Positions 45,311 through 57,194 of a DNA stretch of 64,000 nt are shown piece by piece. The notes below the pieces were generated by a model that was not told the DNA's origin, ran no database searches, and worked only from the letters and a program-made list of their open reading frames with translations. The position numbers were made by a program, and so were the translations under genes. Origin of the DNA: Ursus arctos (Eukaryota; Chordata; Mammalia; Carnivora; Ursidae). How positions within the stretch are numbered: position 1 is the first letter of the stretch; every line of letters starts with the position of its first letter. The stretch covers positions 15,911,449 to 15,975,448 of the forward strand of contig NW_026622930.1 of the NCBI RefSeq assembly GCF_023065955.2. The letters are read 5' to 3'.

Positions 45311-45689
45311 ATTATGTGACATGTGTAATAATATAATTTTGTACAAAATAAAAGGGAGAAGGTGACTACTTCTATTCGCATAGTGAGTAATCAGGAAAGC
45401 AGGGCCAAGACTGGGGCGAGGGAAATAGCCCTCTTCTAGAACGCACAATTTAAAAGGAGATCGAAAAACTCAGTAACTCAGATAAATAATAGTTTAATGT
45501 AATATTTTTAAAAAACTCTCAAAATTGATGCAAAACCCATGATGAAAAAAATATAAAAAATGTTTAATAAAGACATAGTCTGGAGTGATATCCAGACATC
45601 ACAGCACATAAGACATGCCTCATTTTTTCCTCCTTTTAACATTTAAAATTCAGCATCTGTCTACAAATAAAGATATCACCTAAAGGTAA

Positions 45690-46373
45690 CTAGTAAAGAT
45701 TGGGGGACGGGACCACTACTGCAAAGGCAAACACAGCAGTGCAAAACTCCAAGGAACGTGAAAAATCAAGGAAACATGACATCAGCAGAAGAACGTAATA
45801 ATCCTCCAATCACCAAACCCAAAGACACAGGGATCTGTGATTACCTGATGTAGAATTCAAAATAGCGATTTTGAGGAAAGTCAAGGAGCTACAAGATAAC
45901 AGAAAGACAATGCAACATAATCAGGAAAACAATCCGTGAACAAAATGAGCGATGTTACAAAGAGATAGAAATTATGACAAAGAACCAAATGGAAATTCTA
46001 GAACTGAAGATTTCACTAGCGACATTAAAAATGCAGTGGCAGGTATCAATGGCAGAATAGCCAGTTTGAAGTCAAATTCAGTGAGTTAGACAACAGGAAC
46101 TTGGAAACAACCCAGTCAGAGACGATAAAGAAACAAAGAATGAGAAAGAGAGAACAGCAACATAGTTTATGAAATACCATCCAAAGTACCCATACTCCAG
46201 GACACCTGGGTGGCTCAGTCAGTTAAACGTCTGCCCTGGCTCAGGTCATGATCCCAGGGTCCTGGGGTTCCAGTACCCCCACCTGCTCCTTGCTCAGCGG
46301 GGAGGCTGCTTCTGCCTCTGCCTGCCACTCCCCCTGCTTGTGTGCTGTCTCTCTCTCTCTGACAAATAAAAAA

Positions 46374-46408
<35 letters not shown>

Positions 46409-46640
46409 AATCTTCAAAAAAAAAAAATACCCATATCAGAATCACTAGATTTCCAGAAGGAGAGGAGAGAGACAGAAAGTCTATTTAAAGGACTCATGAT
46501 GGAGAACTTCCCCAACCTGAGGAGAGTTGGGCCTCTAAGTTCATGAGACTAATAGAGCATCTTGTTACTTCGGTTCAAAACAATCTTCTCCAAGGCATGC
46601 TATAACGTCAACAATCTCCTTCGGTCACACCAGACATGTC
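45690..46640 (+). mobile_element. L1 (or HAL1) ORF1 relic, split by a CAN-SINE
   Basis: Sense L1 ORF1-like blocks: 'agaacgtaataatcctccaa', 'gatgtagaattcaaaatagc', 'gagctacaagataacagaaa', 'aatcaggaaaacaatccgtg', 'ccaaatggaaattctagaac' (coiled-coil part) and, beyond the SINE, 'agatttccagaaggagagga' and 'gaacttccccaacctgagga' (RNA-binding part). Frames are broken. The SINE at 46201-46427 interrupts the ORF1 sequence. Whether the source is a full L1M or the ORF1-only HAL1 lineage cannot be told, since no ORF2 follows. Confidence 0.68.
46201..46427 (+). mobile_element. CAN-SINE (older type), plus strand
   Basis: Head 'gacacctgggtggctcagtc', body 'ttgctcagcggggaggctgc', tail with an AAAT run of about 12 units and an A-run. 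Target-site duplications tacccatactccag (46187-46200) and tacccatatcag (46428-46439) differ by a small indel. It lies within the L1 ORF1 relic. Confidence 0.94.
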
Positions 46641-46887
46641 CAAAAACCATACTAAAATACTAACTTCCAGAACGCCTGCTTTTTACTTCGTTTATATCCT
46701 GCCGACTGTCCTGGGCAGACCACGGAACCTCCACTCGCATCAACGGCTGTATCTCTAAGAATGTTTACTCTTCAATCCTGAGAGGTTTGCTTCATGTCTG
46801 GAAAAAATGGTTTTCTATTTTAGACTAAAAAACGCATGCACAATGGAAATTTCGTGACCATGGTTAATGCAGAGATGTCTGTTTAAA

Positions 46888-47085
46888 GGGGTGTCTGGGT
46901 GGCTCAGTCCTTGAAGTGTCTGCCTTCAGCTCAGGTCAGGATCTCCAGGTCCTGGGATCGAGTCCCGCATCCTTGGGCTCCTTGCTCAGCAGGGAGCCTG
47001 CTTCTCCCTCTGCCTGCTGCTCCCCCTGCTTGTGCACTCTCTCTATCTCTGACAAACAAATAAATAAAATCTTTTAAAAAATTTA
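46888..47085 (+). mobile_element. CAN-SINE (older type), plus strand
   Basis: Head 'ggggtgtctgggtggctcag', body 'ttgctcagcagggagcctgc' and 'tgcctgctgctccccctgct', tail 'aaacaaataaataaaatctt'. Target-site duplications tctgtttaaa (46878-46887) and tctgtttaga (47086-47095). Confidence 0.94.
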
Positions 47086-47095
47086 TCTGTTTAGA

Positions 47096-47784
47096 GTAGT
47101 GCTGCGGTTCTATAGGAAAAAGACTCCTTGTGCCACCGTGTGAGGAAGGGGATTTGTAGGATACTCTGGTAATGAAAATGTTAGACTCTCTTCAGATGTC
47201 CTGCTGGCTCCACAGCTTCAGCCTCTGGAGGAATTGAGACACATGGACATATCATATAATGTGAGTTTAAGTGGTACTTTAGTTTTATTCCTTTGTTCCG
47301 GAAGGTGTTATAAATTAAACCCTTAACTGCAGGGACCTGTCAGGTGACTTAGCTGAGCTATACTTACCACTTCACATGGAATATTGACCAAATCCAATAA
47401 CATTTAACAGCTCATACTGAGATCATTTTCAAAGGCATAAATATGCACAGATGAAACCCCCCAGCGTGTTGGAGCAGCTATGAAATACACAGAAACCAGG
47501 GATTGTCTGAAATGTACAGAATCCAGTTAAGATATCGATTTATTCAATCAACTACAATGCACAAGTCCAAGATTAAAACGAGCTAAATGGTAGAGGCAAA
47601 AGTCTGGGTCATTCTACACATCCTTAATTCTTTTCTTTTTTCTTTTTCTTGCAGGTTTGCCTCTTCATCAATTTATCTCCGAGCGTCCTCTCCTTCAGTA
47701 TTTGTAATTACTGAATCCCGCACAGATATTTTTCTGTAGGAATGCTGAAGTTTGGGACAGATTTTTTTTTTTTTCCTGCTTTAA
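47096..47784. other. Unique stretch with a splice-acceptor-like site
   Basis: No repeat or known exon. A strong pyrimidine tract (about 47627-47650) ends in 'cttgcag' at 47648-47654, resembling a 3' splice site. No matching coding frame follows for more than 16 codons, so an exon is not called. Confidence 0.4.
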
Positions 47785-47885
47785 AGATGGAATAAGAAGG
47801 TGGGCGATTAAGCAACCTTCCCATGATCCCAAAGAGAGTTGCTGGGGTTATAATCAAAACTTCCCCAGACTTCTCCTGGCAGTTC
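47785..47885 (-). mobile_element. MIR-like relic, antisense
   Basis: 'taagaaggtgggcgattaag', 'caaccttcccatgatcccaa' and 'gagagttgctggggttataa' resemble an antisense MIR core. Short and diverged. Confidence 0.4.
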
Positions 47886-47903
47886 TGTGTCTGTGAATGC
47901 CAT

Positions 47904-48056
47904 GTGCAAGAGATACTTTGCAGCGTGCTTGAGAAAGAAGTGGAAGCAAAAGAGGGACACATGAGGGACACATGCTAAGAGTTTAGTTCACTGTAAGAGG
48001 CAATAGCCCACGTACTAAGTGCATCTACTTGTGAATTCCATCTCGGGCTTTACAGA
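47904..48056 (+). repeat. Copy 1 of an unclassified local repeat pair
   Basis: Aligns by eye in direct orientation with 49933-50088. Shared blocks include 'tggaagcaaaa', 'gtttagttcactgtaag' versus 'ctttagttcattgtagg', 'ggcaat' and 'cttgtga'. This copy has an 11-bp tandem duplication gagggacacat at 47952-47973. I cannot match the sequence to a known family; it may be an old LTR, a dispersed repeat or a local duplication. Confidence 0.55.
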
Positions 48057-48144
48057 CCTGGAGATGATGTGGCCAAGGGTACTAGGCATGAACAAAACTA
48101 AGAAAACCAGCTTGAATTCTCCAACTGTTTCAGGGTATCGGTTA

Positions 48145-48603
48145 GAGACACACCTCGTCTTATCATGCTTCATTTCACTGCGCTTTGCAGATATCGCATT
48201 ACTTTACACACTGAAGGTCTGTGGCAACCCTGCATTGAGCACGTCTGTGGGCACCATGTTTCCAACACCATTTGCTGACTTCGTGTCTCTGTGTCCCGTT
48301 TTGGTCATTCTCCTGATATTTCAAACCCTTTTTTCATTATCAGAGAATTATCTGCGATCAGTGATTATAACTTGCTGAAAGGTCAGGTGATGGTTAGCAT
48401 TTTTTAGCAATGAACTATTTGAAATTAAGGTATGTACTTTTTTTGAAACGTAATGCAATTGCACACTTGAGAGACTGTAGTATAGTGTAAGCATAACTGT
48501 AGATGCACGGGGAAGCCAAACACTCATTGATCTGCTTTATTGCAATATTCACTGTATTGTTGTAGTCTGGAACCAGCTTCGCAATATCCCTGAGGCGTGC
48601 CTG
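48145..48603 (+). mobile_element. Tigger1-like DNA transposon, complete ends
   Basis: Both terminal inverted repeats are visible: gagacacacctcg at the left and tgaggcgtgcctg at the right. They are flanked by TA target sites at 48143-48144 and 48604-48605. Internal blocks 'atcgcattactttacacact', 'aggtctgtggcaaccctgca', 'gtgatggttagcatttttta' and 'gcaatattcactgtattg' fit an internally deleted Tigger1 (TcMar-Tigger; a carnivore Tigger1a form is likely). Length 459 bp, so no transposase remains. The 119-codon frame 48019-48378 crosses it and is not a gene. Confidence 0.85.
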
Positions 48604-48654
48604 TATTACATTTGCAGTAGGATGATAATGATACAGTAAAAATGGTGTTAACTA

Positions 48655-48890
48655 GCAGGTGTTAGTACTTATTTTCTGAACGTTGTGCTAAGAACATTAC
48701 ACGGATCAGGCCATGTGCTCCTCTTGACAACCGTAGGATGAGAACAGTGTAATTATCACCATTTGACAGATGAAGAAACTGAGTCTCCGAGAGATGAAAC
48801 AGCATCAACATAATTGCAAACAAATGGAACACGTGCTTTGAACTTCAATGGTTTGATGTGAAAATCCACACCCTTAGCCACAGCTCTCCA
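48655..48890 (-). mobile_element. MIR relic, antisense
   Basis: 'cgttgtgctaagaacattac', 'aattatcaccatttgacag', 'cagatgaagaaactgagtct' and 'cacacccttagccacagct' run in antisense MIR order, nearly the full element. One of the best preserved MIR copies here. Confidence 0.68.
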
Positions 48891-49387
48891 AAGATTTCCA
48901 AGGCTATGAAATATGGCTTGAATTATGGTTTTGTACTCAATTTATCTCTGTTAAAAAGTGTGCCTTAATGATTTGATGGCTTCTTCTCAAATTCTAACCT
49001 TAACTTTTAATTCAATTCACCTTAAATTCACCTTATTAATGCCAGGACAAAGTTGTAAGTATCAGAAGTAATGGAAACCTGGGGTGGCACCGGGGGATTT
49101 AGATTATGCCAGGGTGTCCTGAATTCTAACACAGCATCCAGGATCCTGCTGACAAAAACGTATTTCACTCCGAAAGGACTTTGAGGCAGAAACATACAAA
49201 ACAAGGCAAAGGAAGGCAAACAAAACATTAAATTGGACTTGGGCCCTAAACCCTTACAAGGAATTCTAGTTGGCTAGGTTAGAAGGTAGAAGGCATAAAT
49301 ACCTCAAACTAATTTAAATGCAGACCTCAAGATTTAGCTAATTTCATGTATTTTTGGATTAGCTGGTGGTTTCAAATGTGAATTGTA
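48891..49387. other. Unique noncoding stretch
   Basis: Nothing recognised. A 66-codon minus-strand frame (49028-49228) has no support. Confidence 0.5.
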
Positions 49388-49562
49388 GGATGATTACTTA
49401 AGAATCACTAAGGGGTTTTTAAAACACAACTTTTAGGACTCAATCCTGGGGGGAGAGTATAATTCAGAATTTTTAAGATAAGGCATAGGTAAGCTCTTTT
49501 TTTTTTTTTTTTTTTTGCTTTTTTTAAGTTCAGGTCATTTTGATGTCTAGCTAGTTTTGGCA
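49388..49562 (+). mobile_element. Probable hAT-Charlie MITE relic with internal T20
   Basis: 'cttaagaatcactaaggggt' and 'tttaaaacacaacttttagg' before, then 'ttcaggtcattttgatgtct' and 'agctagttttggcaacctc' after, recall the MER5/Charlie type layout. A T20 homopolymer (49497-49516) expands the middle. Terminal repeats are not clearly preserved. Confidence 0.43.
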
Positions 49563-51339
49563 ACCTCTTCTTAGATCCTTTAATCAGGTACAATGACTCC
49601 ATCCCTAGCATAAATGGCCTAATCAACACAGCCTGATTCCCAGTGGGGTGATGTACCCTGCTCTCCTTCCTGTTCCATCCTGATACGGGCTAAGAGATGT
49701 GTAGGTGTGGGCTTGTGGTTTGTGTTGTGAGAGAAGGTAATCCGCCAATCCACTGACCCCTCCCAGAGGATGACATCTCTTTCAAGCAACGCTTTATGCT
49801 AGAATCTATTAAGGACATCACTAATTAAAATGCAAGGGAAATATAAATATCATAAGTGAGGAATCCAGTAAAACTTCTGGGGCTTCAGAGGGGAGATGGG
49901 ATTTTCATTTGAGAGATGAAATAAATGTTCAAGTGCAAAAAAGATATTTTGCAGTGCAATTAAGAAAGGAATGGAAGCAAAATAAGAGACACACACTCAT
50001 AAGCTTTAGTTCATTGTAGGTGGCAATGCTCCTTTAACTAAGCAGACTGTGCTTTGAGAGCTTGTGAGTTTCACCTTCAGACTTTTCCAGTACCAGGAAT
50101 TACCTTGCTTCAGGAAGGAGATATCCGTAAATTGGACCTTTAAGGATGGTATGTGTGAGAAAAAATGGAGTTTATGCTTGAATTCTGTATTACAAATATA
50201 GACTATGGATGGTTAAATGTTTTATCCAGAAAATGGAATATAAGAATTCAAGCATCCTAAGCATTTTCCATTAACTCTATTAATGTTGATACAAATCATG
50301 TTTAATGAATTTTTTTTAATTAGAAATATTGAGGGGGCAAATCTGCTGTTTAATTGGTACTAAATATATGGAAGGCTTTGGAAAACAGACAAGATGGCCC
50401 AGTATTAATTTACTTTCATTGTCTAAAAATTAACAATAGCTATATGACTATCATTATGCAAACTGATAAAGAAAATGATGGTTTCAGGCTTTTTTATTAT
50501 TACATTCTAAAGAAACATGATTTTTTTTAAATGAAGTCATGCAAAGAAGAAACATTCATACCTGTGTTTATACTTGAAACAAAGGTGGGCTTTAGAATTT
50601 CCTTTGCAAAGACTCTTCCCAGAGCCTCAGACCTTTTATCTAGTTGGGTTCCAAGTTCCTGATCTTCAGTGGGCTTTGAATGAAGGAAGCAGTGTTCTTC
50701 TAGGGGTCACTACATTCCACTGCCATGTGTCTGTAACACGTGCCCCCCTTACAGTCCTAACATTGACACAAACCTCTAGATATCCCAGAGATTTTAGTCA
50801 TTAACATGATAATTTTTACCTCTTGCTTTCCAAGCTAATTTGACTCTTCAAAGTTTTCACTTCTATTTTATGAAGTCTCCCTTTTCAGCTTAATGCTCTT
50901 GGAAACTTTATTTCTATCATCTTCCCTTCATTTTATTCCATACTTGATTTTCTATTCTCTCCCTTGCTGATTTTTTAAAACCTATGTTCAGCTAGCTAGA
51001 GATTAAATTTCAACTTAGTACGTCCTCCCTCCCACCCTTCAAGCACTTCACTTTAAATTAAACTGCTACCAGCCATGGGGAAATCATGTGTCTTAATATT
51101 TTTCCCCCTAGACTGATGTGTTCTATGTTTAGATTACTTAAATACTTTATAAAATGCCCACCCAACTCACTTTCACCTACGAGTTCGTTATGCGGGCCCT
51201 CTTCACACCACCACCCATAAGTTCTCTGGCCTTAACCACTCCGTTTGTAGTGTTTAGATCTCAGGATTTCATGCATTTAGACTTTATGATTCCAGCATTT
51301 ATACCCTGCATGTATATAAGAGTTTTTTAAAAATTCGAG
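49563..51339. other. Mostly unique stretch
   Basis: Apart from copy 2 of the local repeat pair (49933-50088) nothing is recognised. The 76-codon frame 50574-50804 has no domain. Pyrimidine-rich unique sequence covers 50820-51060. Confidence 0.42.
49933..50088 (+). repeat. Copy 2 of an unclassified local repeat pair
   Basis: Direct-orientation counterpart of 47904-48056, about 2.0 kb downstream. Opens with 'gtgcaaaaaagatattttgc' against 'gtgcaagagatactttgc' in copy 1, and continues with 'aatggaagcaaaataagaga' and 'gctttagttcattgtaggtg'. Between the copies lie a Tigger1-like element, an MIR and a hAT relic. It lacks the 11-bp duplication seen in copy 1. Confidence 0.55.
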
Positions 51340-51700
51340 CATATTATTATAATAAATTATGAGGCATATATTATCTTCCTCAATTTTCAGACAGAGCATC
51401 TATGGCTTAGTGAGCTGCCCCAAGTTATCAGGTTCCCAAGTGGGATGCAACATTTAGACTCAGGCGTTCTTTTTTTTTTTTTTTAATTTAATTTATTTAT
51501 TTGAGAGAGAGAGCTTGAGCAGGGACAGAGGGAGTGGGAGGAACAGGCTCCCCACTGAGCAGGGAGCCCAACACTGGGCTGGATCCCAGCACCCTGGGTT
51601 CAGGACTGAGCTGAAGGCAGACGCTTAACCGACTGAGCCACCCAGGCGCGCCTAGACTCAGGTGTTCTAACTGTAAGTCTTATGTACTTGCTTTGATGCC
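51340..51700 (-). mobile_element. MIR relic split by a CAN-SINE
   Basis: Antisense MIR-like blocks 'attttcagacagagcatcta' and 'gagctgccccaagttatcag' precede the SINE, and 'gactcaggtgttctaactgt' follows it. The SINE inserted into this older relic. Confidence 0.48.
51471..51652 (-). mobile_element. CAN-SINE (older type), minus strand
   Basis: T-run tail complement, body 'gcagggacagagggagtggg' and 'ctccccactgagcagggagc', head end 'gagccacccaggcgcgcc'. Target-site duplications tagactcaggcgttct (51455-51470) and tagactcaggtgttct (51653-51668) differ by one base. Confidence 0.95.
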
Positions 51701-51749
51701 AGAATGTTATATCATGCATCCAGCGTCCTGTTTTTGTTTCTTTTTTTTC

Positions 51750-51870
51750 AAATTAGCATGTAAACTCTCTGACAAGAATGAGCATGCCTTGTGTTTATTT
51801 CAGAAAAGAAACCCTAAACATGTAGCACCTTTTTCATAATATTTGCTGAGTAATGAACTGGTTAATTAAT
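51750..51870 (+). mobile_element. Probable L2 3' end
   Basis: 'atgtaaactctctgacaag', 'gccttgtgtttatttcag' and 'aatatttgctgagtaatgaa' follow the typical L2 3' UTR order. Confidence 0.45.
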
Positions 51871-54800
51871 ATGCATTCTCATTTCATTGTACTTATATAA
51901 TATAGACTCATCTTTCCAACAGAAATTGTACTTCTATTTTCTTCTTTAGTCTCGGAAGGAGAAAACATTTACTTCTTTTTCCCCAACTATATTGGGGAAG
52001 GTACATACTTTCCATGTGGCTTCAAGTTTGGGCCTATGATTCACTTACTTCTTCCTGACAGTCCCCTAGCTGTTCAGCAAACCACTTAGGAAGATGAGGC
52101 CAGTAGATGGCTCTCTAATTCTTGAATTATAAAAAAAGAACGGAGCTAATACATTTGACTTCTGGTGAACAGATTTGATTTGATTGCACCAATGACAGGA
52201 ATAAACTTCATGCAGTCTTGCTGAAATGGGACACTTTCTGCTGTTTTGTCATGTAGCTTAAAATGGGAGAGCTATTCTTGACCCTCCTCGTCCTTGACAA
52301 GTTCCAGAGAGTGTCGAAGGAATCAGCACTGGCAAGAAAGACAATTTGTTTGACTTGAGAGAACGCCGGCTTCATCAGTGCAGAGAACCTTCTTTCTTAG
52401 GATTTCGGTGACCGGGAGACCTGGAACTAATAAAAAAGGGACACAGTTCTCTGTCAGATGCAGCAGGTTGCTTGTCACAGTGTGACGTCGGATATAAATG
52501 CAAAAATATAGGACCTATTTACTTTTACTAAGAGGGAGACAGAAGATGGAGAATTTAGTACCATATGAGATATAGGAAAAAAATAGTATTCCAATTTATC
52601 CTTGCCAGATAGCATTATGCTGTCCATGTTTTGAAATAAAAAAGGTTTGGAAGCAAAGAAAATGATGTTTTTAAAGTATTGGCCAAATTCTATTCCTGCG
52701 CTATAAAGGAAGGAAGAAAAATCGCATTTATCAGCATATGCATGAATGTGCCTGCATAAACACGTTTGCGTATGTGAACATAGTTCCATGCCTTTCAAGG
52801 CATTCTTTCCCCTCATTCAGAAATCATTACAGCTCTATGACATGTTGTAATTCAGCTGCTCTTTTTCAGAAGCCAAGTTTTAAAAATCCTCTAAATAATC
52901 CTGGCAGAAGATAAATATGTGTCCTGTCGGAACTTACTTCTGTGTTTTGAGACATGGTTCATCTCAGTATTGCTGCTTAACAAACAAGGCAGGGAAAGCC
53001 CGAGATGGTATCTTCAGAGGAATCTGCAACTACAGGTAAAGAATACTGAGTGTGGGATTGGGTGGAGTGTGGAATGTACGCCTAGCTTTCACTTTCACAG
53101 TAACTTTATGCTGTGTTGAAGAGCTCTAAGCACATATGACTTGATGAAAGTAGCATTATACATACTTGAGGTTTGGAGTGACACGGTCCACTAACCATTC
53201 ATACAGATAATTTCCGTGGCTAGGACACAACGGTGCTATTCCACATAGCTCACTGACCTCCTAAGGTTTGCATAGGATACGAACGATCACAATAAGCCAA
53301 CCTCAATTACTTCCTGCAATTTGAGGTTCTCGAATGTGCCAGATCTCTCTAGGATAACGGAATTTGATCTTAGGCAGGGATGGACACAGAAGGTTAGCAA
53401 GATACCTCCTTTAAGCAGAGCTCATGCAGCCTTTCTAGCCTGAAATTCCAAAAGCCCATGTTTGGGATTTGGCTCACTCAACCACTCAGGTTATGAGCAC
53501 AGGAATAAGCCCCTGTGTGCAACAATTCGTCAAATGTCAAATCCATGAAATCTGAAGATGAATAGTACTTATCTCAAATAAAATATTCCATAATAAACCA
53601 AGTATCTTTTACAAAGACTTTAACTCTTTCGAGGAATAGATATCTCTGTTTTCACTCATATATATTCCTTTTTACTATTGTCATCTCCATCACATCAAGC
53701 AAGTATATGCCTGAGTTCTTCAGTCTTCTGATTATTTCTAAGACAGGGTATTTGATAAACACCCACTAAGTCCAGAACGCTGGGTCCATTGGGTAAAGTG
53801 GGGTTTGAACTGTCCCAGGTTCTCAAGGTGGATGGGGAATACTTCCAACAGATAATAAAATGAATTCTTCTTCTCTTTAACTTGGAGCATATCTAGGATG
53901 GGAAGGAACTCGGGAGAGGTGACAGGAATGAGAGTGAGGAAGAATCTAGCATTTGGTCATAATTCAAAATGCAAAACTTAACAGTACTTTTAGTTGGATC
54001 CATTATTGAAAATTATTCCTCTCGTAGAGTAACCATTGCACGTGGTGCTAAGACAGCATCACATAATTTTTAGAATCCCTTTCTAGGGAGTCTGGGAATT
54101 GAGGACTGAAACGTAAAGTAGATACGAAGAAGCATACCCAATGTGAGGGCCACACACCTCCCTCTGGACTGGGTAAGAATAAGCTCTGTGCCATCACCCC
54201 CACTCCAGCTCAGACCACCCCCCCAACTTTATAAAGTTAAGAAGACAAAGGATCTTCAGATTTGAGAGGCATTGAAATGAGGAGTGCTAGACCTTTCCCT
54301 CTGATCCCTACAGGGAAGGGGAGGCTAACTGCCCCGTATCTAGTCAGGGTGGCATGAAGAAAATCACCTATAAACGTGGAGGAGTTCTGCAAGAAGATTG
54401 TTCCGTCCTTCCCACGGTGGACACCAGTTTAGGGAGTAACCTTGGTTATTCTTTCTGCATTTACCTGACATAAGGGAAACAGATCTAGAAAGAGATACTT
54501 GAGCACAAAGAGGGGCCAGCAATGACGCTGACTAGAGTTGGCACCTTTTGTTTGGCACAGATTGCTGGATACCCTGTGGAGTGCCATGGACACTACAGCA
54601 GAGAGCTCAGTATCCACTCTCTGGCTGTGAACTCACCCACAGGGCTGGCCGGCTGGTGAGCAGACCACATTACCAAGAGGCTATGCGTGATCACGCTGAA
54701 GAAGGAACCTAGGGCTGGGTGGAGTTCGGGAAGCTCTGCCCTAAGGAGTCTCACCCAAAAGCTTGCATAAAATCATTCATTCTTGGGCTCCCAGAGAGAG

Positions 54801-57194
54801 CTGGCATTATGCATGAACGGCCAGGCTGGAGATGTGAGTATGGAATTCAACTAGACTGGACTTACAGTAGCTCAACAGCGTACGACAACCATTAAGATTG
54901 ACCCAAGAAATAGATTATACAGAGAGTGGGAAGGGAGGAGAGGAGAAATTCTTTGTAATGCATTAGTGATACTGGTAAGGAAAAATAAACGTGCCCCATA
55001 TCCCCAACCCCATTTTCAAGGCACACAGGAAACTGCTACAGTGCTGTGTGAAGAGCTAGCTATCGCCATGACCCTTCAAAACACATGAGTAATGGGGACA
55101 TTAACTCTTCTCTATTTATTTTGATGTCCCAGTGTCCTGTTCCCTGCTCTAAATCCCAATGTCTCATTAATGTACATGGGTGTTTTTAGATATTTAAAGT
55201 GATAAAATGAAGGACTTACATGATACCAACTGACACTCTCATTTTATAACCCATTTTGCTCAAATATAATGTTTGCTTCTAGGCAACTGAAAAATTGACA
55301 CCAGATTTTTGCCAAAGCAGTGACTGAATCATAGTGATGTCACTTGCTCATCTGATTCCTATTACAACATTCAGAGATTTCACAGCTGAGCACTTTTCCA
55401 CCATCTTCCTCGGTTGTCACTTGAGCCCCCAATTTTTGTGTCTCTCTCTGTGGCAAACCAGTGTGAAAAGAATCAGGACGCTGTGGAGGGGCGAGGTGGG
55501 GGGATAGAAGGAAAGAGAAAGTGGGCACGCCAATTGCTATTAAATAAATTAGAAACTGTCGAGAAAGGGAATTTTTACCGCAGTGTGATTACACTTACCA
55601 CTGGAATGTCTTTAAAGGGTATATTTAAGAACAGATTTTTGCTTCACATTCACATAAAAAATCTAGCCTGACCTCTATCACTATCAAGTGAGGAGAGGAA
55701 AACATCAGAGGAGAATAACAAGAGAAGGTCTGAAATTAGAAGGTGACCAGTACTTTAAAAATGTCTGATTGCCTTCCCCAGTCAGCAAATAGCAGACAAT
55801 AAAATGACCACACGGAGTATGTTCACACGCAGAGGCTTTACGATGACGGCACATTTCCACTCAGCTTGTCGCTCCCACAAAGAAAATACGCCAGCCCTCC
55901 CACGTGAATAATTTGATTAAACATGATCAGCCAAATTGTTTGTTTTCTGCAAATAAGAGACATTTAATTCTTTCAGATTGAAACATGGCTTATTTTACTT
56001 GTTCCCTCTTCAAAAAGGAAGAAAACAAAACAAAACAAAAACCCTAACACACGATTCATGTCCTTCAAATATATTTTTGTTTATGGTATGCACATGTGCT
56101 ATATATTATTTAAAACCCTCGTCTTAGAAACCTAGCCCTCTGAATATAATTTTTGACAGTAATATTGGGTGAGAAAGTAGTCATTTCCCATTTCAAATGT
56201 TATGGAACTTCTTGCAAGGAACATGCCTATTTGTGTAAATAAAACAAGATGCCAATCTCAGACACCGATTCCTCTTTATGGCTGAGGAAATCAACCGCAG
56301 ATTTGGGAGTCCCAAAGAGAAGAGTGGGCTAATGATAACAGATCTGATTTGTGTGCGAATTATGTGATCTGTGTAGACAGATTCAACTGGAAGGCTGTGA
56401 AAATCAAGAATTTTGGCTACTTTGATAACACAAATAAACATGAATTTTTCGTATTCAAGAGTCTCAAAATAAACATAGGGTTTTAGTCAAGCATGACCAA
56501 ACTCTTCCCAGGGCACATCTGACTTCGAGCATTGCTGTCATGGCCTTCTAGGATAATATGGAAACGAGGATCTGTTCCCCGGTGCCACTCATTCCTCCCC
56601 CGATTTGTAAAGCAATTTCCACTAACTGCACCTCTGCGCTCAGTGTGAGGGCGGGCAGGAAATGGCAGCCATGTCAGCCAGCAGGTCTCCTGCAAGTCTT
56701 CATTAGAGCCCACGCTGCTACCGGAAGAATGGAGAACAGACACAATGCCACAGATAGTTCAAAGAAGCAAGGCTCCCCTCTGCTGAAATTGGCGGCGATA
56801 AATACCGTACAGAAGTGGGTGGCACGGAGATAATGAGCTTTGCAAATGCACACAGTTTAATCTCAAAATAAAAAATAAAATTCAATATTGTCTTCAAATG
56901 AATTTTTTTCCCCTAAACATGCCTGGATATGAACATTCCTGAGGCTAAGAGGGAAGGCGCATTTTCTAATCTTCATGTATCTGACCAACTAGGTCTGACC
57001 CTTAGGTCATTACGTTTTTAAGAACATATTTATTTCATATATGACCCAATAAATCATTTGTCTTATGAATGTTCTTCAATGTTGCTAGGAAATACTTTCT
57101 TTTTTCCCTTATGATACCATAACCAAAATGTATCTCCTCACTGCACCACTTCTTCAGGGCTAAATAATCCAGACAATTTCCTTAGAAAGTGGGA
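51871..57194. other. Long low-repeat noncoding stretch
   Basis: About 5.3 kb with no mobile element recognised. Balanced-composition blocks at 52230-52500, 55760-55990 and 56500-56840 could be conserved noncoding elements. The last has open frames on both strands (56558-56833 plus, 91 codons; 56483-56743 minus), with no recognisable domain or splice pattern. The segment 55774-55870 may be related to 58049-58156 (see findings). Confidence 0.4.

Noticed and set aside
48019..48378. A 119-codon plus-strand frame with a hydrophobic C-terminal part
   Set aside because: Most of it falls in the Tigger1-like MITE and reflects that sequence.
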